This document shows, in pieces, positions 45,625-56,399 of a DNA stretch of 64,000 nt (within the stretch, counting starts at the first letter, position 1; every line of letters starts with the position of its first letter). Under the pieces are notes generated by a model that saw only the letters and a program-made list of their open reading frames with translations, had not been told where the DNA came from and searched no databases. The position numbers and the translations under genes were made by a program. This DNA is from Eremomyces bilateralis CBS 781.70 (taxonomy: Eukaryota > Ascomycota > Dothideomycetes > Eremomycetales > Eremomycetaceae): positions 372,001 to 436,000 of the forward strand of contig NW_022985078.1 of the NCBI RefSeq assembly GCF_010015585.1. Reading direction: 5' to 3'.

Positions 45625-46226
45625 GGTGTCGGTTGGACGCGGAGATTCTCAAAGGCACGTAGGCTATTTGAGGTATCTGAAATCAGGTCCAGTTAGTGTC
45701 CTGTAGCCCAGAGCGTGAAGAGTACCCATTGCCAGAGCATTTGAATGGGTTCATCAACTCTGATCAAGGGACATAGAGTATCGCTGACGACCAGATATTG
45801 GCCGAAGAGCGATTTCCATGCCTGGCCACTTGAAGGGAGGATATCATAATCTTACCTCTGTATTAGTTTTGAAGTTTGTGAATGTTAAAAATCAGATGGA
45901 AGTTTGGAACAGGAGAAGAAGTAGAGACGGGAAATTTGAGTGCGAGAAGCGAGCCGCCAAGACTTCGCGAAGTTGCCTAAGGCATGAATATTGGGTGGTA
46001 CAAAGTAGAGGTGCCTCAGGTATAAACAATGTTGGTGCCTTACGTTGCTTTCCTGTTCCACTCCTGTCTCATCGATTATAGCAGCACCTGGGGAGGATCG
46101 AGAAGTCCAACCGACTATATCTTCGCATATCCTTTATCTTCTTAGCTGCAGTGCGGTGGATTCGATTCATCGGCACAAGTGACGGCTATTATGTAATATC
46201 TGGCTTCCTTGATACGTTCCCGAGCG
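45625..46226. other. Promoter region of rps22 and of the LysM gene
   Basis: Head-to-head intergenic region of 602 bases. No binding motif is recognised, and no open frame is convincing. Confidence 0.4.
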
Positions 46227-47079
46227 ATGTCTCTTGAAGAGTCCTGTTGTACCTGCGCCGCCTTCCTATCCTCTATCCCTCCGACATACGATGAGAAGAC
46301 GGAGAAGCCGGCACAGCATGAACGGCGGCTGGGATGCTGCGGCCGGGTAATATGTTCGCGATGTATCACTGACAACCCGCGATTTGCGCAGTACTGTCCG
46401 TACTGTCAAACTTCGACTGCTGCGCCGTCACCGTCACTCGACCTTTCGGATCCTCCTGCGTACTCTCCACCGAGTCTGACTGCGACAGACATTGACGATG
46501 AGCTTCCTCCGCCTTACATAAATCCTGAAGGTGTCCAAGTTGGCGACGCGAAAGACGCTGCGCCTGCACCAGATGTACTCCACTTCATAAACGCGGATCG
46601 AGACTCGATGTCTTCATTGTCCTTACAATACAACGTCCCAATCCAAGCCCTCCGACGAGCAAACGGGCTGTATTCCGACCACCTGCTCATCGCTCGACGG
46701 ACCCTGCTGATTCCTGGCGAATTCTACAAAGGGGGCGTGAGCCTCAGTCCGCGGCCCATCGACGGCGAGGCAGCGGAGGCGCGTAAAGCGAAGATCCGGC
46801 GCTGGATGGTCGCCTGCAAGGTCGCTGAGTAGGTCCCTAGCTTTTCCGCCGCTGTATGGTCGGGTCCACAAGGTGGTGACTGACGAAAGTGTCGCCCCGG
46901 CGCATAGGTATGATATTGCGGTGTTATATATGACGCAGCACGACTATGACCTCGACGCGGCGGTCCATGCGTTTAGGGACGATGCACGGTGGGAATTGGA
47001 ACATCCTATGGCTAGAATAACGGGTAAGGCGAAAGATACCTCGATCTCGTTCATGTCCCGTCTGAAGAGGGCGTTGTGA
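46227..47079 (+). CDS. Intracellular zinc-finger/LysM protein with PPxY motifs
   Basis: Exons 46227-46828 and 46908-47079, with a 79-base intron, encode 257 residues. A Cys-rich module spans residues 7-60: cysteines 7, 8, 10, 37, 38, 43, 46, 57 and 60, with His31, resembling a RING or zinc ribbon (GCCGRVICSRC, YCPYC). A LysM domain follows at 118-164 (HFINADRDSMSSLSLQYNV, then RRANGLYSDHLLIARRTLL). The C-terminal exon (YDIAVLYMTQHDYDLDAAV) looks like a UBA/CUE-type helical fold. Three PPxY motifs occur, at 18-21, 76-79 and 94-97, the ligand of WW domains such as those in Rsp5/Nedd4 ubiquitin ligases. There is no signal peptide, so this LysM is not a secreted chitin-binding effector. A ubiquitin adaptor role is inference only. 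Confidence 0.82.
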
Positions 47080-48105
47080 ACCCTTCCAAGAGGGGGTATG
47101 CGAGTTAGCGCTGGACGGCTACACAACATGCCTCTTCGCAAGGGACCGGCTCTGTCAAGAGGCTATTATTAGCTTATACCGGTCCCTTTAAAGTTTCTAT
47201 CCATGGTATCGACTTGCTATCCTCGTACTGAATACAACCTCTCCATCCGCGAGTACTTCTGTGATATCGCCAGCGACTAGAATGACCTCAGCTAAAGTTC
47301 AACTTCACACCCCTACTTATCCAAATATACATATTCAATAACCTTCACCTCGCTCCGATACTATCTTTGAACTATTCCATGGGGTTTAGACGTCAGGTCG
47401 TGGAATCGTGGCTGCCGCGAACACGCCTATCAAAGCGCCTAGTGCGAGCTCTAAGAAGCCCCCTCAGCGCTTAACTTCCCACTCCGCGAATCAATCCTCC
47501 AACATTCCATCTCACAAACGCCCCGAGGAGATCGACCTTAAATGCTTGGAAACCGCAACTGCATGACACGGCCAATCGGAATCCATCAGGGGAATCTTCA
47601 CACTGTTCAAGCGTTTTAGTTGGGCTGCCCGTGCCGGAGGGTTGGTTCAGCGCTCAGGGGCGTACACAATACCTTCACCTCTCTCTGGGTAGGGCGCTCG
47701 TTCGGCGCGCTGTCGCGGACGGGCGATGTTGCAATGGCTGTTTTCAGCATGGCGTCTAGGTTATCTGCACGTCTGCTGCATATCAGAGTTTCATTGTGGT
47801 GGTCGTCTAAGCGCCGTCGCACGCCACGGGTTGGGTTGGCTGGGTGTCTCAGGCGGGTAAAATCTGAGGCAATTGAAGTATTAGACCTTAGGACCCCCTC
47901 GAGATGCTTCCGTTTTGTCTTTAGCGAGTTTTGTTTGTCTCTTCGTTTTGGCTTCCTAGTTGAAGACCAATTTTTTATTCATCATCTTGAGCGTGCTACC
48001 GGTTCTGTGAGCTGGACAAATCGCCACTTTCGATTCCATTGACATATTAGCCAAATCCTTTAATAACTTCGCATCGTCAACTTCTACGACCTCTTGTTTC
48101 CCAAA
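47080..48105. other. Intergenic stretch, no supported gene
   Basis: A 140-codon plus-strand frame at 47620-48042 and its antisense partner have no family features. The region upstream of 48106 is AT-rich like a leader. Confidence 0.4.
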
Positions 48106-48876
48106 ATGGCCGTGGCAAACTTGTTATGGATAACACTCCTAGCGATCTCCGCATTGACGGTCCTTCTCGCCGGGGCGACCATTGGCTCGGCTGCCTACAC
48201 GCTCCAGCAGTATAAGGATCAGAAGGCTCAAAACAACCCTTGGTGGCTACCGATATGGACCGACCATTTCGATTTGAACGGCACCAAGTCACTGATTGCG
48301 TCTGGATCGGTGTCGCTAGCGCTAGGCTTAGTCTACTTCCTCGCATTGGCGATTCCGAGAGTACGTATAACCTGGACAGTAGTATCACATGGATCACTGA
48401 CAGGTTACCAGTTCCAGGTTGCCGGCCGACCCAAACTTTCCCTCGCCATCGCATCAGCCACCGCGATCCCCAGCGTCGTCGTGTCCGTGTTTGCCATCGC
48501 ATTCGTCCAGGTGCTGAACCAGAAGAGCCCTGACGTAGACACCATCGAATCGTGGACCTGTCGCTGGTCGCAAACCCCAGCGATCGCGAAGGAGCTGTCT
48601 GTGCCGGCGACGTTTACGAACGAGGGATTCGGCACGTTGTGTACGGCGAGCGTACGTGATGAACCCCTCCCCTTTCTTTAGAACTGTGACTCATCTGTGC
48701 ATTAGAGATTCGCATTCGGTGCAACGGTCGCCATCCTTGCGCTGCAACTAGCGCTCGTATCCGTTGCGTTCATGGGGACTAGGGAGCGCTTCGCGATGGT
48801 TCCGCCTGCAGAGAAGGGCTCGCCTGATCAACAGAGCCTCGAATTTGCCCGTCACAGCCCTGTCGATGAACAATGA
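48106..48876 (+). CDS. Four-span membrane protein of unknown function
   Basis: Exons 48106-48360, 48412-48651 and 48706-48876 give about 221 residues. Four hydrophobic helices are visible: LLWITLLAISALTVLLAGA, LIASGSVSLALGLVYFLAL, a third around IPSVVVSVFAIAFVQVL and FGATVAILALQLALVSVAF. The loop between helices three and four holds two cysteines (WTCRW, LCTAS). The tail is short and polar. Topology resembles MARVEL-like or tetraspan-like fungal proteins, but no signature decides. The first intron's acceptor is uncertain: 48411 and 48416 both follow an AG, and the unspliced sequence is also open. Confidence 0.7.
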
Positions 48877-49992
48877 GGCAGCAGGCCGCCCACAAGACAG
48901 AGGGATGCGGGCCAGCATCGAAGGTTTCCTGTCACCAAAGCTGTCTAGGCAGCAGATAGGAGTGAGTCGATATTGCGCGTAGGAGCAGTATCCATGTCCT
49001 ATCAAGTGCACTTGGGATGGAACAGAATTACAGAAGGAATATCTTCATGAGACAGCGACTGCGGGTTGCATGTGAAGGAGTCGTGGCATGCTTGTATTCT
49101 ATAATGATGTGCTAGGCAGAACGACCGGATGCTTTTGTTTCGACTGTACTGGGACCGGACGATGTTGGCGGGATACGCCCTTTTGTGTCATACTTTCATG
49201 TCCCACCTCTAAGCCAGGATCGTGATATCTTTGTTACCTTGATAGGTTAGTGATTCCTAGAAAATGGACCATGCAGGCAGCCTGGCAAACAAATCCGTTG
49301 CACCAGAAACCGCAATTGTTCCTCGTACTCTCACTACTCTGTAGGCAGTGGCGCACGGGCGAAGCCAGGATGGCGTGGCTATGCATCTTGATATTGCATC
49401 AGAGCCACCTATCCGATAGCAGTTTCGACAACATCTGGCGGAATTTCCGCGAAATCCGAGGCTATGTCATGCACTGCCGGCATCCCGAATATTTTCGATC
49501 CCAACAAGGCCCGAGTTTCTCAAGATTGTTTCAAAAGACACAGGAATCTTCCAAATTCCAGTCATCCGGATTCGTTTTTCAGATGGATTCCAGCCCGGCG
49601 ATTGGTGGAGAAGTGGAGAGGCAGTCACGGAAAAGTCACGCAACTCCAACGTCAAGTCACACGTCCGCCAGTGACTCACCCTTCTTCGCCCAACAGGTCA
49701 GTGACTGTGCCCAACTCCACCAAGAAGGTTTTTCGCCTTTGACTCGGCTCCTATCTCGGAGTAAAAAGACGCCATGTAAGTTATAAGTAGGGCCATGAAC
49801 ACCGCTTTCTTGATATCGGTTCAGAAAGCCTTTCTGTAGGTTTCAAAGCCTTCCAAATTCCCCCCCAATTTCCTATGACCTATTTCCCCACCGTCATCAT
49901 GTCTCCGTGCGAATAGACCATTCCGCATATTTCCTACCCTCTCTCAAGCCTTAGCCTCACGTCTTTCACCTTATATCCCTCAACCCGTCACA
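48877..49992. other. Intergenic stretch, no supported gene
   Basis: A 178-codon frame at 49250-49786 has low-complexity Ser/Gln content and no family features. The last 100 bases are pyrimidine-rich and look like the leader of the next gene. Confidence 0.4.
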
Positions 49993-50379
49993 ATGGGCTC
50001 CCGCCACAACCGCAAGCGCACCCGCAGTCGCCCCCGGAACCGCCGCCCCAGCCGCTCCTCCTCCCTCGACTCCCTCGACTCCGTCTCCTTCGACCCCGTC
50101 CCCTCTCCCCCGCTCTCCCCCTTTGCCTTCGCCCACCGCCCCCCCACCCACTGGCACGCGCAATACGCCGCCTGGCAGGCGCGCCTCCGCGTCGAGCATG
50201 ACCGCGAGACTGTCGAGCATCCCCGCCAGCGTGCGGAGGTGGCGGCATCGGCTGTCGTGGATGCGCAGTGCGTGCGTGTGTTCGGAGGGCAGCTAGGGGA
50301 AGAGCGGAGTTTGTGTGAGCCGATGCTGAGGGTGGTAATGGGGTTGTTTGATGGGTGTGTGGATTACGATGATCCCTGA
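49993..50379 (+). CDS. Small basic protein of unknown function
   Basis: One exon, 128 residues, not recognised. The first 25 residues are Arg/Ser-rich (RHNRKRTRSRPRNRRPSRSS). A Pro-rich stretch follows, and then a predicted helical half (HWHAQYAAWQARLRVEHDR, then EPMLRVVMGLFDGC). Third codon positions are strongly C-biased, unlike the flanks, which supports a real gene. The ATG has a good CACAATG context. Confidence 0.55.
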   Translation: MGSRHNRKRTRSRPRNRRPSRSSSLDSLDSVSFDPVPSPPLSPFAFAHRPPTHWHAQYAAWQARLRVEHDRETVEHPRQRAEVAASAVVDAQCVRVFGGQLGEERSLCEPMLRVVMGLFDGCVDYDDP

Positions 50380-51324
50380 AAGGAAGGGGGATCGGGCCTC
50401 GTTCATGCAAGTGAGGGGCTGCGTTGCTGAAATATCATCTCCGCTCTGCGATTGACGTTGTCGACCTGGAGGGATGCTGGCGATGACTCGGTATGAGTAG
50501 GACCGCGCCTTTTGGCGATGGACTGGGTCCATCGATACCAGGCTTGATGCGAACTGTGTTGTCATCCGAGACTCACATCCAACGGCCAACCTCGAGTTGC
50601 CTACGCACCACAACCACCACCCCGGAGTACTCGGCCTCTATTCCATAACACCCGAACCAACCACGACACTCCTTTCTCTTTCTCTTCTCCCATTCCCCCC
50701 CTCTTCCAGAGACCAAAACCAGGCAGAGGCGTGGGATCCCCTGAGCGAGGCTCGCAGCAGTCGCCCCACAACGCGATGGCCACCAAAGCTCTTCCCTAGA
50801 AACTCTGCCGCTTTGCAAAGACCCCGATCAATAGTTAAAAAGTCGAAAAGTTAAACATCCCCGTGAGCCGGGCGAAACCCTCACAGTTGGACACATTGAG
50901 GATAAGACCTGAGGGGCGCGACGGGCGGGGGTGGTTTAGTTTAGTTTTGTTTTCGTTTCTTGGTGGAGGGCTGGATGCTCGTGGGCCAAAAGTCTGCTAG
51001 AGCGTCGCCGGATTGTTTTTTGCGTTGGAGGAGTTGGGTCTTTGCATGAGCTGGTGAGGTGTCTGGAGGAGTGTCGGGAGGGTATACATAGAGCTACATT
51101 GGAAGAATGAAGATCGCATTGTTTTCGGAATCAATCTCAACATCTGATGGTGACCGCTAATTGATGAATTCACGTTGGTATATCGCTAGCTCATACTGTA
51201 CATGCCATGCGTAATGAAGATCTATTATCCACGACCGTTCCCTAGCATGTAACTATTACCATCAGCATCGAACGGCGTTCAAAGTCATGTCTCATAACGT
51301 CGCGATGTAACGCTCCAAGGGTAT
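50380..51324. other. Intergenic stretch, no supported gene
   Basis: Convergent 3' region between the small basic protein and the channel gene. T-rich runs near 50938-50965 are the only notable feature. Confidence 0.4.
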
Positions 51325-54300
51325 CTACAACTGAATCATATCCACCGGGCTTTGATCTGGCGGTGCCCCCCCAAACCGCACGTTCCCCACCTTGTCCACC
51401 CGCGCCCGCTCGTTGCTGATCCAGATATACTCCTGGCTCAGCCGCTGCGTGCGCCGGATCTCGTCGTCCGCCACCCCCAGCCCGTCGCGCGGCACCCACA
51501 CGCACGGCCGCACCGCCCGCAGCGCCTTGTGCCGGAACGCGTAGTTCACCAGCTTGTCCCGCTCCTCCGGCGTCATGTCCTCTAACGCCGTGTCGTAGTT
51601 GCCGTAGATGAGGTCGCCGATCGCGTCGATGCGCGACTTCTTGCCCGAGTCGGGGCCTTGCGCTTCGATGTCGATGGCGCCGGTGCCGAGGGGCCGTCCG
51701 CTGGCGCCGTCGTTGCCGAGGACCGTTTTGAGGGCTTTGTTGGTGCCGCCGATGGCGCCGTCGATGGCGCCCTCGATGAAACCGCCAGGTCCGCGGCGGG
51801 AAGGGGGTTCGTGGCGGGAGGGGGGCTCGTCGGGGTTCGGGGGAGTGGGGAGGCGGAGGCCGCGGGGGCGGCGGCCGAGGAAGGCCGGCATCTGGGCGGT
51901 CTCGGCATGGTGCGAGAGTCGACGGTTTTGCGGGTCGGACCGATCGGCCCAAGACTTGCGAGTCGGGTGCGATCCCCAGGTGGTGGGTTTGAAAGGCTTA
52001 GAGGTGGTATTCCGCGGGCCGTCGGGGTGCGAGCTGACGCCACCCGTCTCTTTCTCGTCATGCCCGTCATATTCACCAGGAGACAGTGAAATGGGACGAC
52101 CGAGTGGGTCGAGAGTGTGGCCCGACTTTCTTTTCTCGATCTGAGCAAGCTCGATCGCTTCCGCAGCCTTATCTTCCTGCTCCTCATTCCTTTCACGCTG
52201 TTCCAAGACGACTTGGATGTTGTCCTCTACGGTTTCGTCCACATCCAGCTCCCAGCGCTGACCGTTGGCACGCTCAAACTCCTCATCACGTCGAACCGCA
52301 TCATCTTCCATGGTGATCGGTATATATCGGAATAACGGCCCAAACGCATCATTTAGGAGATACTGGTAGAGGATCGTGAGGGCCAGGAACACGACCATGA
52401 TGATCGCCTGAGGAAGGCAAGCAGGATTATTATCTGGGGTCTGTGCAAGAAGGAAAAGACCGACGAGGCACAGTTCCATGACGTAGACACCGGTGAAGAG
52501 CTGATTGACCGCACGAGGGAAAAGTAGGCCGCCGGTATCGAGTTCGAAGCGGAAGACGTACAACGTCTGGTAGCGGTACACAATCCAGAACAGGCTGAAC
52601 GTGATGATGTTGAACACGAGAATGAGCGGAGAGATGACGGAATAGATGATTCCTGTATCAGTTAGTTCCATACGGCGTCGGGATTGGAAAGCGAAACTCA
52701 CCAATGGCAGCAAGATTGGTATAGACGGGGAAGAACGTTCCCCAGGGTACCTTGGTTAACTGGAGTTGCCTCTGCCATTTCTGTCGTGCGGTGGAATCGA
52801 GGATCGGGGCAAGCAGAAAGAATTGTATGAGCCCGCCGATTTGCATCAGCGCACCAGCGCTGACAGTCAATGCTTGGAGGATCATGTAGGAGAAGAAGTA
52901 GTTGGACGACTTCGGCAAGTTGCTCGCTAGGGTTTGCGGAACCGACAGCGGATTCGATATCAGGGCCTCGACCGTGGCACCGATGCTGGACGAGATAGAA
53001 ACGATCAGGAAGACTTGGATAAACAAGAATGCGAAGTAATAGTTCTGGACCGTCTGCTCGATCTGCATCCCGGTCTGGATGCCTTGGAGGCGGGCGAGTA
53101 GACGAAGGATGACGGGCAATAGCGCGAGGAGGATCGCCAAGAACAGCGGCGGGAGGATACCTTGGATGATGGAAATAACGGTTTTCGGCAGATCGTTCAT
53201 CCAATTCAGGAATTTGAAGGTTTCGGTGAGGTAGTTGACTTGCGACAACAGACCGGTCACGGAAATGGGCAACGCCCAGGCGATGATAATCCCAACAATC
53301 GAGACGATGACGATGCCGGTTCGGATCATCCCCTCCCACCACTTCACGCTCAGGTTGTCCCATATGACATCTTTGGGAGCAATCTCGACCACGCGGGGAG
53401 CCATATGTTTCGGGATGTGGTGGCTAAGCGCTTGACAAGCCATATGTGCGGCGACTTGATGATTGAACTGGATGAAAGCGGAACTCATCTTGGGAAAGTC
53501 CTCCGGGTGTTGCTGATCCTTTTCGATCTCGGCGTTTAATTGTGCCAGTCGCCGGCGGGCGTAGTAGATGGTATCGACTTTCTTGCCCAGGAGAGGGATG
53601 GACGGGCACCACGTCTTGTTGAACAAGGGAAGTCGCATCGTCTCGCGGTCTTTGGGTTTCAGGTACTTCCTCCATGCGGCGTCGATGTCGACCTCCGGGT
53701 GATCGGTGGGATCGTAAAGAGCATCGTAGGCCGTTGGATATGTCGTGACTCGTCGCTTCATCGTCGTCTTGGGCAGATCCTTCTCGTTCAAACTCGGATT
53801 AGTCCTTGTCGGTGCCCTTGCATGCGTACCAAAATCAGAGGCGTCGGCATGCGGATCGACCACAGTGGCTTCCGACGGACGGCCCTGCTTTTCCGGCTCA
53901 TCAACGCCATCTTGTCCCAAGCCGTCACGATGTGGATCCGAGCCATCCTGAGATCTCAAAGGGCGATCAGACGAGGCATATCGTACGGAATAACCCTCAT
54001 CATCCAGGTCATAGGATTCTCGATAGGGGTTGTCCTCAGCATTTGTTGGTCCTTTTCCCCCGCGTTTTAGACCTGCGAAGACGACACCGCCCGCTTTGCC
54101 GAATCCACGCCCGACCGTTTCAAACCCACGCCCAATGGCGTTAAGCCCTTCGCCAATAACCGGCACAGCCTTCAGTTTGCGTTCTTTTTCCGTCTTCTGT
54201 TCGCCCGGATCCAGCATACCGTCCCGCACGGCGTCTTCGATGGATTCTGGGATCTGATGCGGGTTTCCGGCACTGATACCCTCGCTATGAGTCGCGGCTC

Positions 54301-55281
54301 GTTGTTCCTGTGCATCTTCGGCCTCGCGATCGCGCTTCCTCTGCGATCGGGACCTCTTCACGCCGGCGGCCTTCAGCTCCTTTGCCTTTATTTTGGCGTG
54401 CTTCTTCACGCAAGTCTGGATCAAGACCGTCTCGGCGGACTCCAGGATCTTCGCATACTTGTCACGCATGGCCACCTTTTCCGATAGTTCGTCGAAGTTC
54501 CGATTGATCCAGATGTTACGGACGCCTCCTGGGAACACATCGTACAGGGCGCCCAGAGCATCCTCGGTGAGCCACTTGTGAGGGATATTGCTGACGAGAA
54601 CCGTTGTAGCCGACGCCCGTAACCGATGCTGCGGGGACGTCAAATACGCTTGGCGCAGCCGAACATATTTCCGCAGCTCGTCATAGAAGGTGTAACAGAC
54701 GTAAATAATGACGAGAATGGCAAGGCACAGGTGGGCCCAGAATCGTTTGTATTCGGTCCGGCCAACATTCTGCCAGCCAAAGAGGTCCATCCCAGAAGTG
54801 TTTTCGGTGTGGGTACCGATGCTGTTGAGCGGTAGAAGGATGGGGAGGATGACTAGAGCGAGGGGAAGGAATATCTTCAGAAGCATCCGCAGATATCGTA
54901 GGAAGAGATATGCGTCGAGGCCGCATTTGTGGATGAATTCCGAGTTGGAGGTTTTGAGGACTGGTATGATCCATCGTATCAGTCCCGATGGGGCTGCCGC
55001 TATTCGTTCTCGTTTCGGAACGAGAAATGTTCTCGGCGCACTGGTGTATTGTTAGGCATCATCTCCTGAATAACCACCTATAGAGATACATACTAGATTC
55101 TTGCGAAGCGCCCTTTGAGGATAAAAAAGGCCAGCAATTCGATGGAAAAGACCACAAGGGCGGTGGCGAGCGACGCGACGAACGCAGCAAAGGAAATGTT
55201 CTCCTTCTCTTGACCTTGACCGCCGCCCGATGTGAAGGGATTCGCCAAAGAGGTGGACGTACTTTCAGGTGTATCCGCCAT
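51325..55281 (-). CDS. CSC1/OSCA-type stress-gated cation channel (DUF221)
   Basis: Predicted calcium-permeable channel opened by osmotic or mechanical stress, in plasma or internal membranes. Exons 55281-55094, 55040-52702 and 52652-51325 encode 1284 residues, longer than yeast Csc1 (782). Transmembrane helix 0 is at about 29-55. Two more helices precede the cytosolic RNA-recognition-like domain (ATTVLVSNIPHKWLTEDAL), which carries a long polar insertion of about 200 residues (RDGMLDPGEQKTEKERKL). The channel core begins near WDNLSVKWWEGMIRTGIVI and holds repeated hydrophobic helices, including LPPLFLAILLALLPVILRL. The C-terminal tail of about 300 residues is hydrophilic, with an acidic/basic coiled segment and a conserved end (KALRAVRPCVWVPRDGLGV). 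A paralogous scramblase role, as in TMEM16/TMC relatives, cannot be excluded. Confidence 0.93.
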
Positions 55282-55632
55282 GTCGGGTGAGATACCGATG
55301 CGCAGCCGTTGGCGGGGAGAGGAGCTATACTAGGAGGATGGCGAGGACGCGGGATTCAGGAGGGCGGCTCTGGATATCTCTTGCTATGGGTCGGATGGTG
55401 TACAGCTAAGTCGATACTTCCAGAGCTGTCATGAAGAGCGAATCTCGTAGAGCAACAATAGAAGGATGTAAACGCGAGGTAATGGCAAGGGAGGGGTGCT
55501 GTCGATCCGAAATGCAAGACTAGTACGGGGATGAGGTCAGAGGTGTAGTAGACGAAGATAAAGAACCGACTAAAGGAAGAAGTGGAATAATCATAGAAGA
55601 AAGGTCGCAAAAAGCATCGCTACATCACCGAT

Positions 55633-55653
55633 CAACCAGCAACCAGCAACCAG
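55633..55653. repeat. Three copies of CAACCAG
   Basis: A perfect heptamer array (CAACCAG three times) in the upstream region of the channel gene. Confidence 0.7.
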
Positions 55654-55743
55654 GAATCAGAGGGTATACGTGAAGAAGTGGAAGTCAAACAGGTTTCGTG
55701 CGTAATAGGTTTGTTCACCTCCAAGAAAGTGAACCGACATCGT

Positions 55744-55783
55744 CACGCTCCCAATTCCCACGCTCCCAATTCCCACGCTCCCA
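55744..55783. repeat. 15-base tandem repeat, 2.7 copies
   Basis: CACGCTCCCAATTCC is repeated perfectly at 55744-55758 and 55759-55773, and its first ten bases again at 55774-55783. Confidence 0.8.
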
Positions 55784-56399
55784 CCAGCAGTCCAGCCTGA
55801 GGTAGCGAATTACCGTCGCGGAAATTGAGGCAAGGGCCGCCCGGGGGCTTGCCTGATTGCAGGCGCGTGTTGGTGAATTGGCGTCATCATGCGCCGACCC
55901 GCCCAATCAGCGGTTCCCTGAATGCGGCTCATTCGCTCGGCCCAGGGTTGGGCGGGGGTCTGTTTGGGCCCGACCCCCTGGACCCCCCGACCATTGGCCC
56001 CGCTTGTTTCCTGGATTCGTCCCATGGTGCTTGGCAGGCTCCTGGTGCCCCCACCCTGTGGCACGCTGTATCACCTTCTGAATCTTATCCCGCGCTCACC
56101 AACATCGGACAGTGTACATGTAATACATACAGACGGGAACATACTTCATATCAGAGACTCCAAGAATCAAGTGCACGGAGAGTGTCTTGGATGCAGAACT
56201 CAACGGTCGATCCTTACGGTTGATTGGAACCATTCACAGAATCACATCTAGCATTCCTTCTCCAACAGTTCGTTTTAATCCATGTAATACAGTTGCTGTG
56301 CAAGCGTGTGGTAATACAGATAATTTAGATAGTCTAAGCAGTAACAATCTACCCTTCTCCCCATCGATCGGGAATGCAAATCTATCTCTGGCACGTTAT

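Larger units (their letters stand above)
55282..56399. other. Promoter region of the channel gene and 3' flank of spf1
   Basis: No gene is supported. Two short tandem arrays are listed separately. The part around 55850-56060 is CG-rich and gives overlapping open frames by composition only. Confidence 0.4.
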
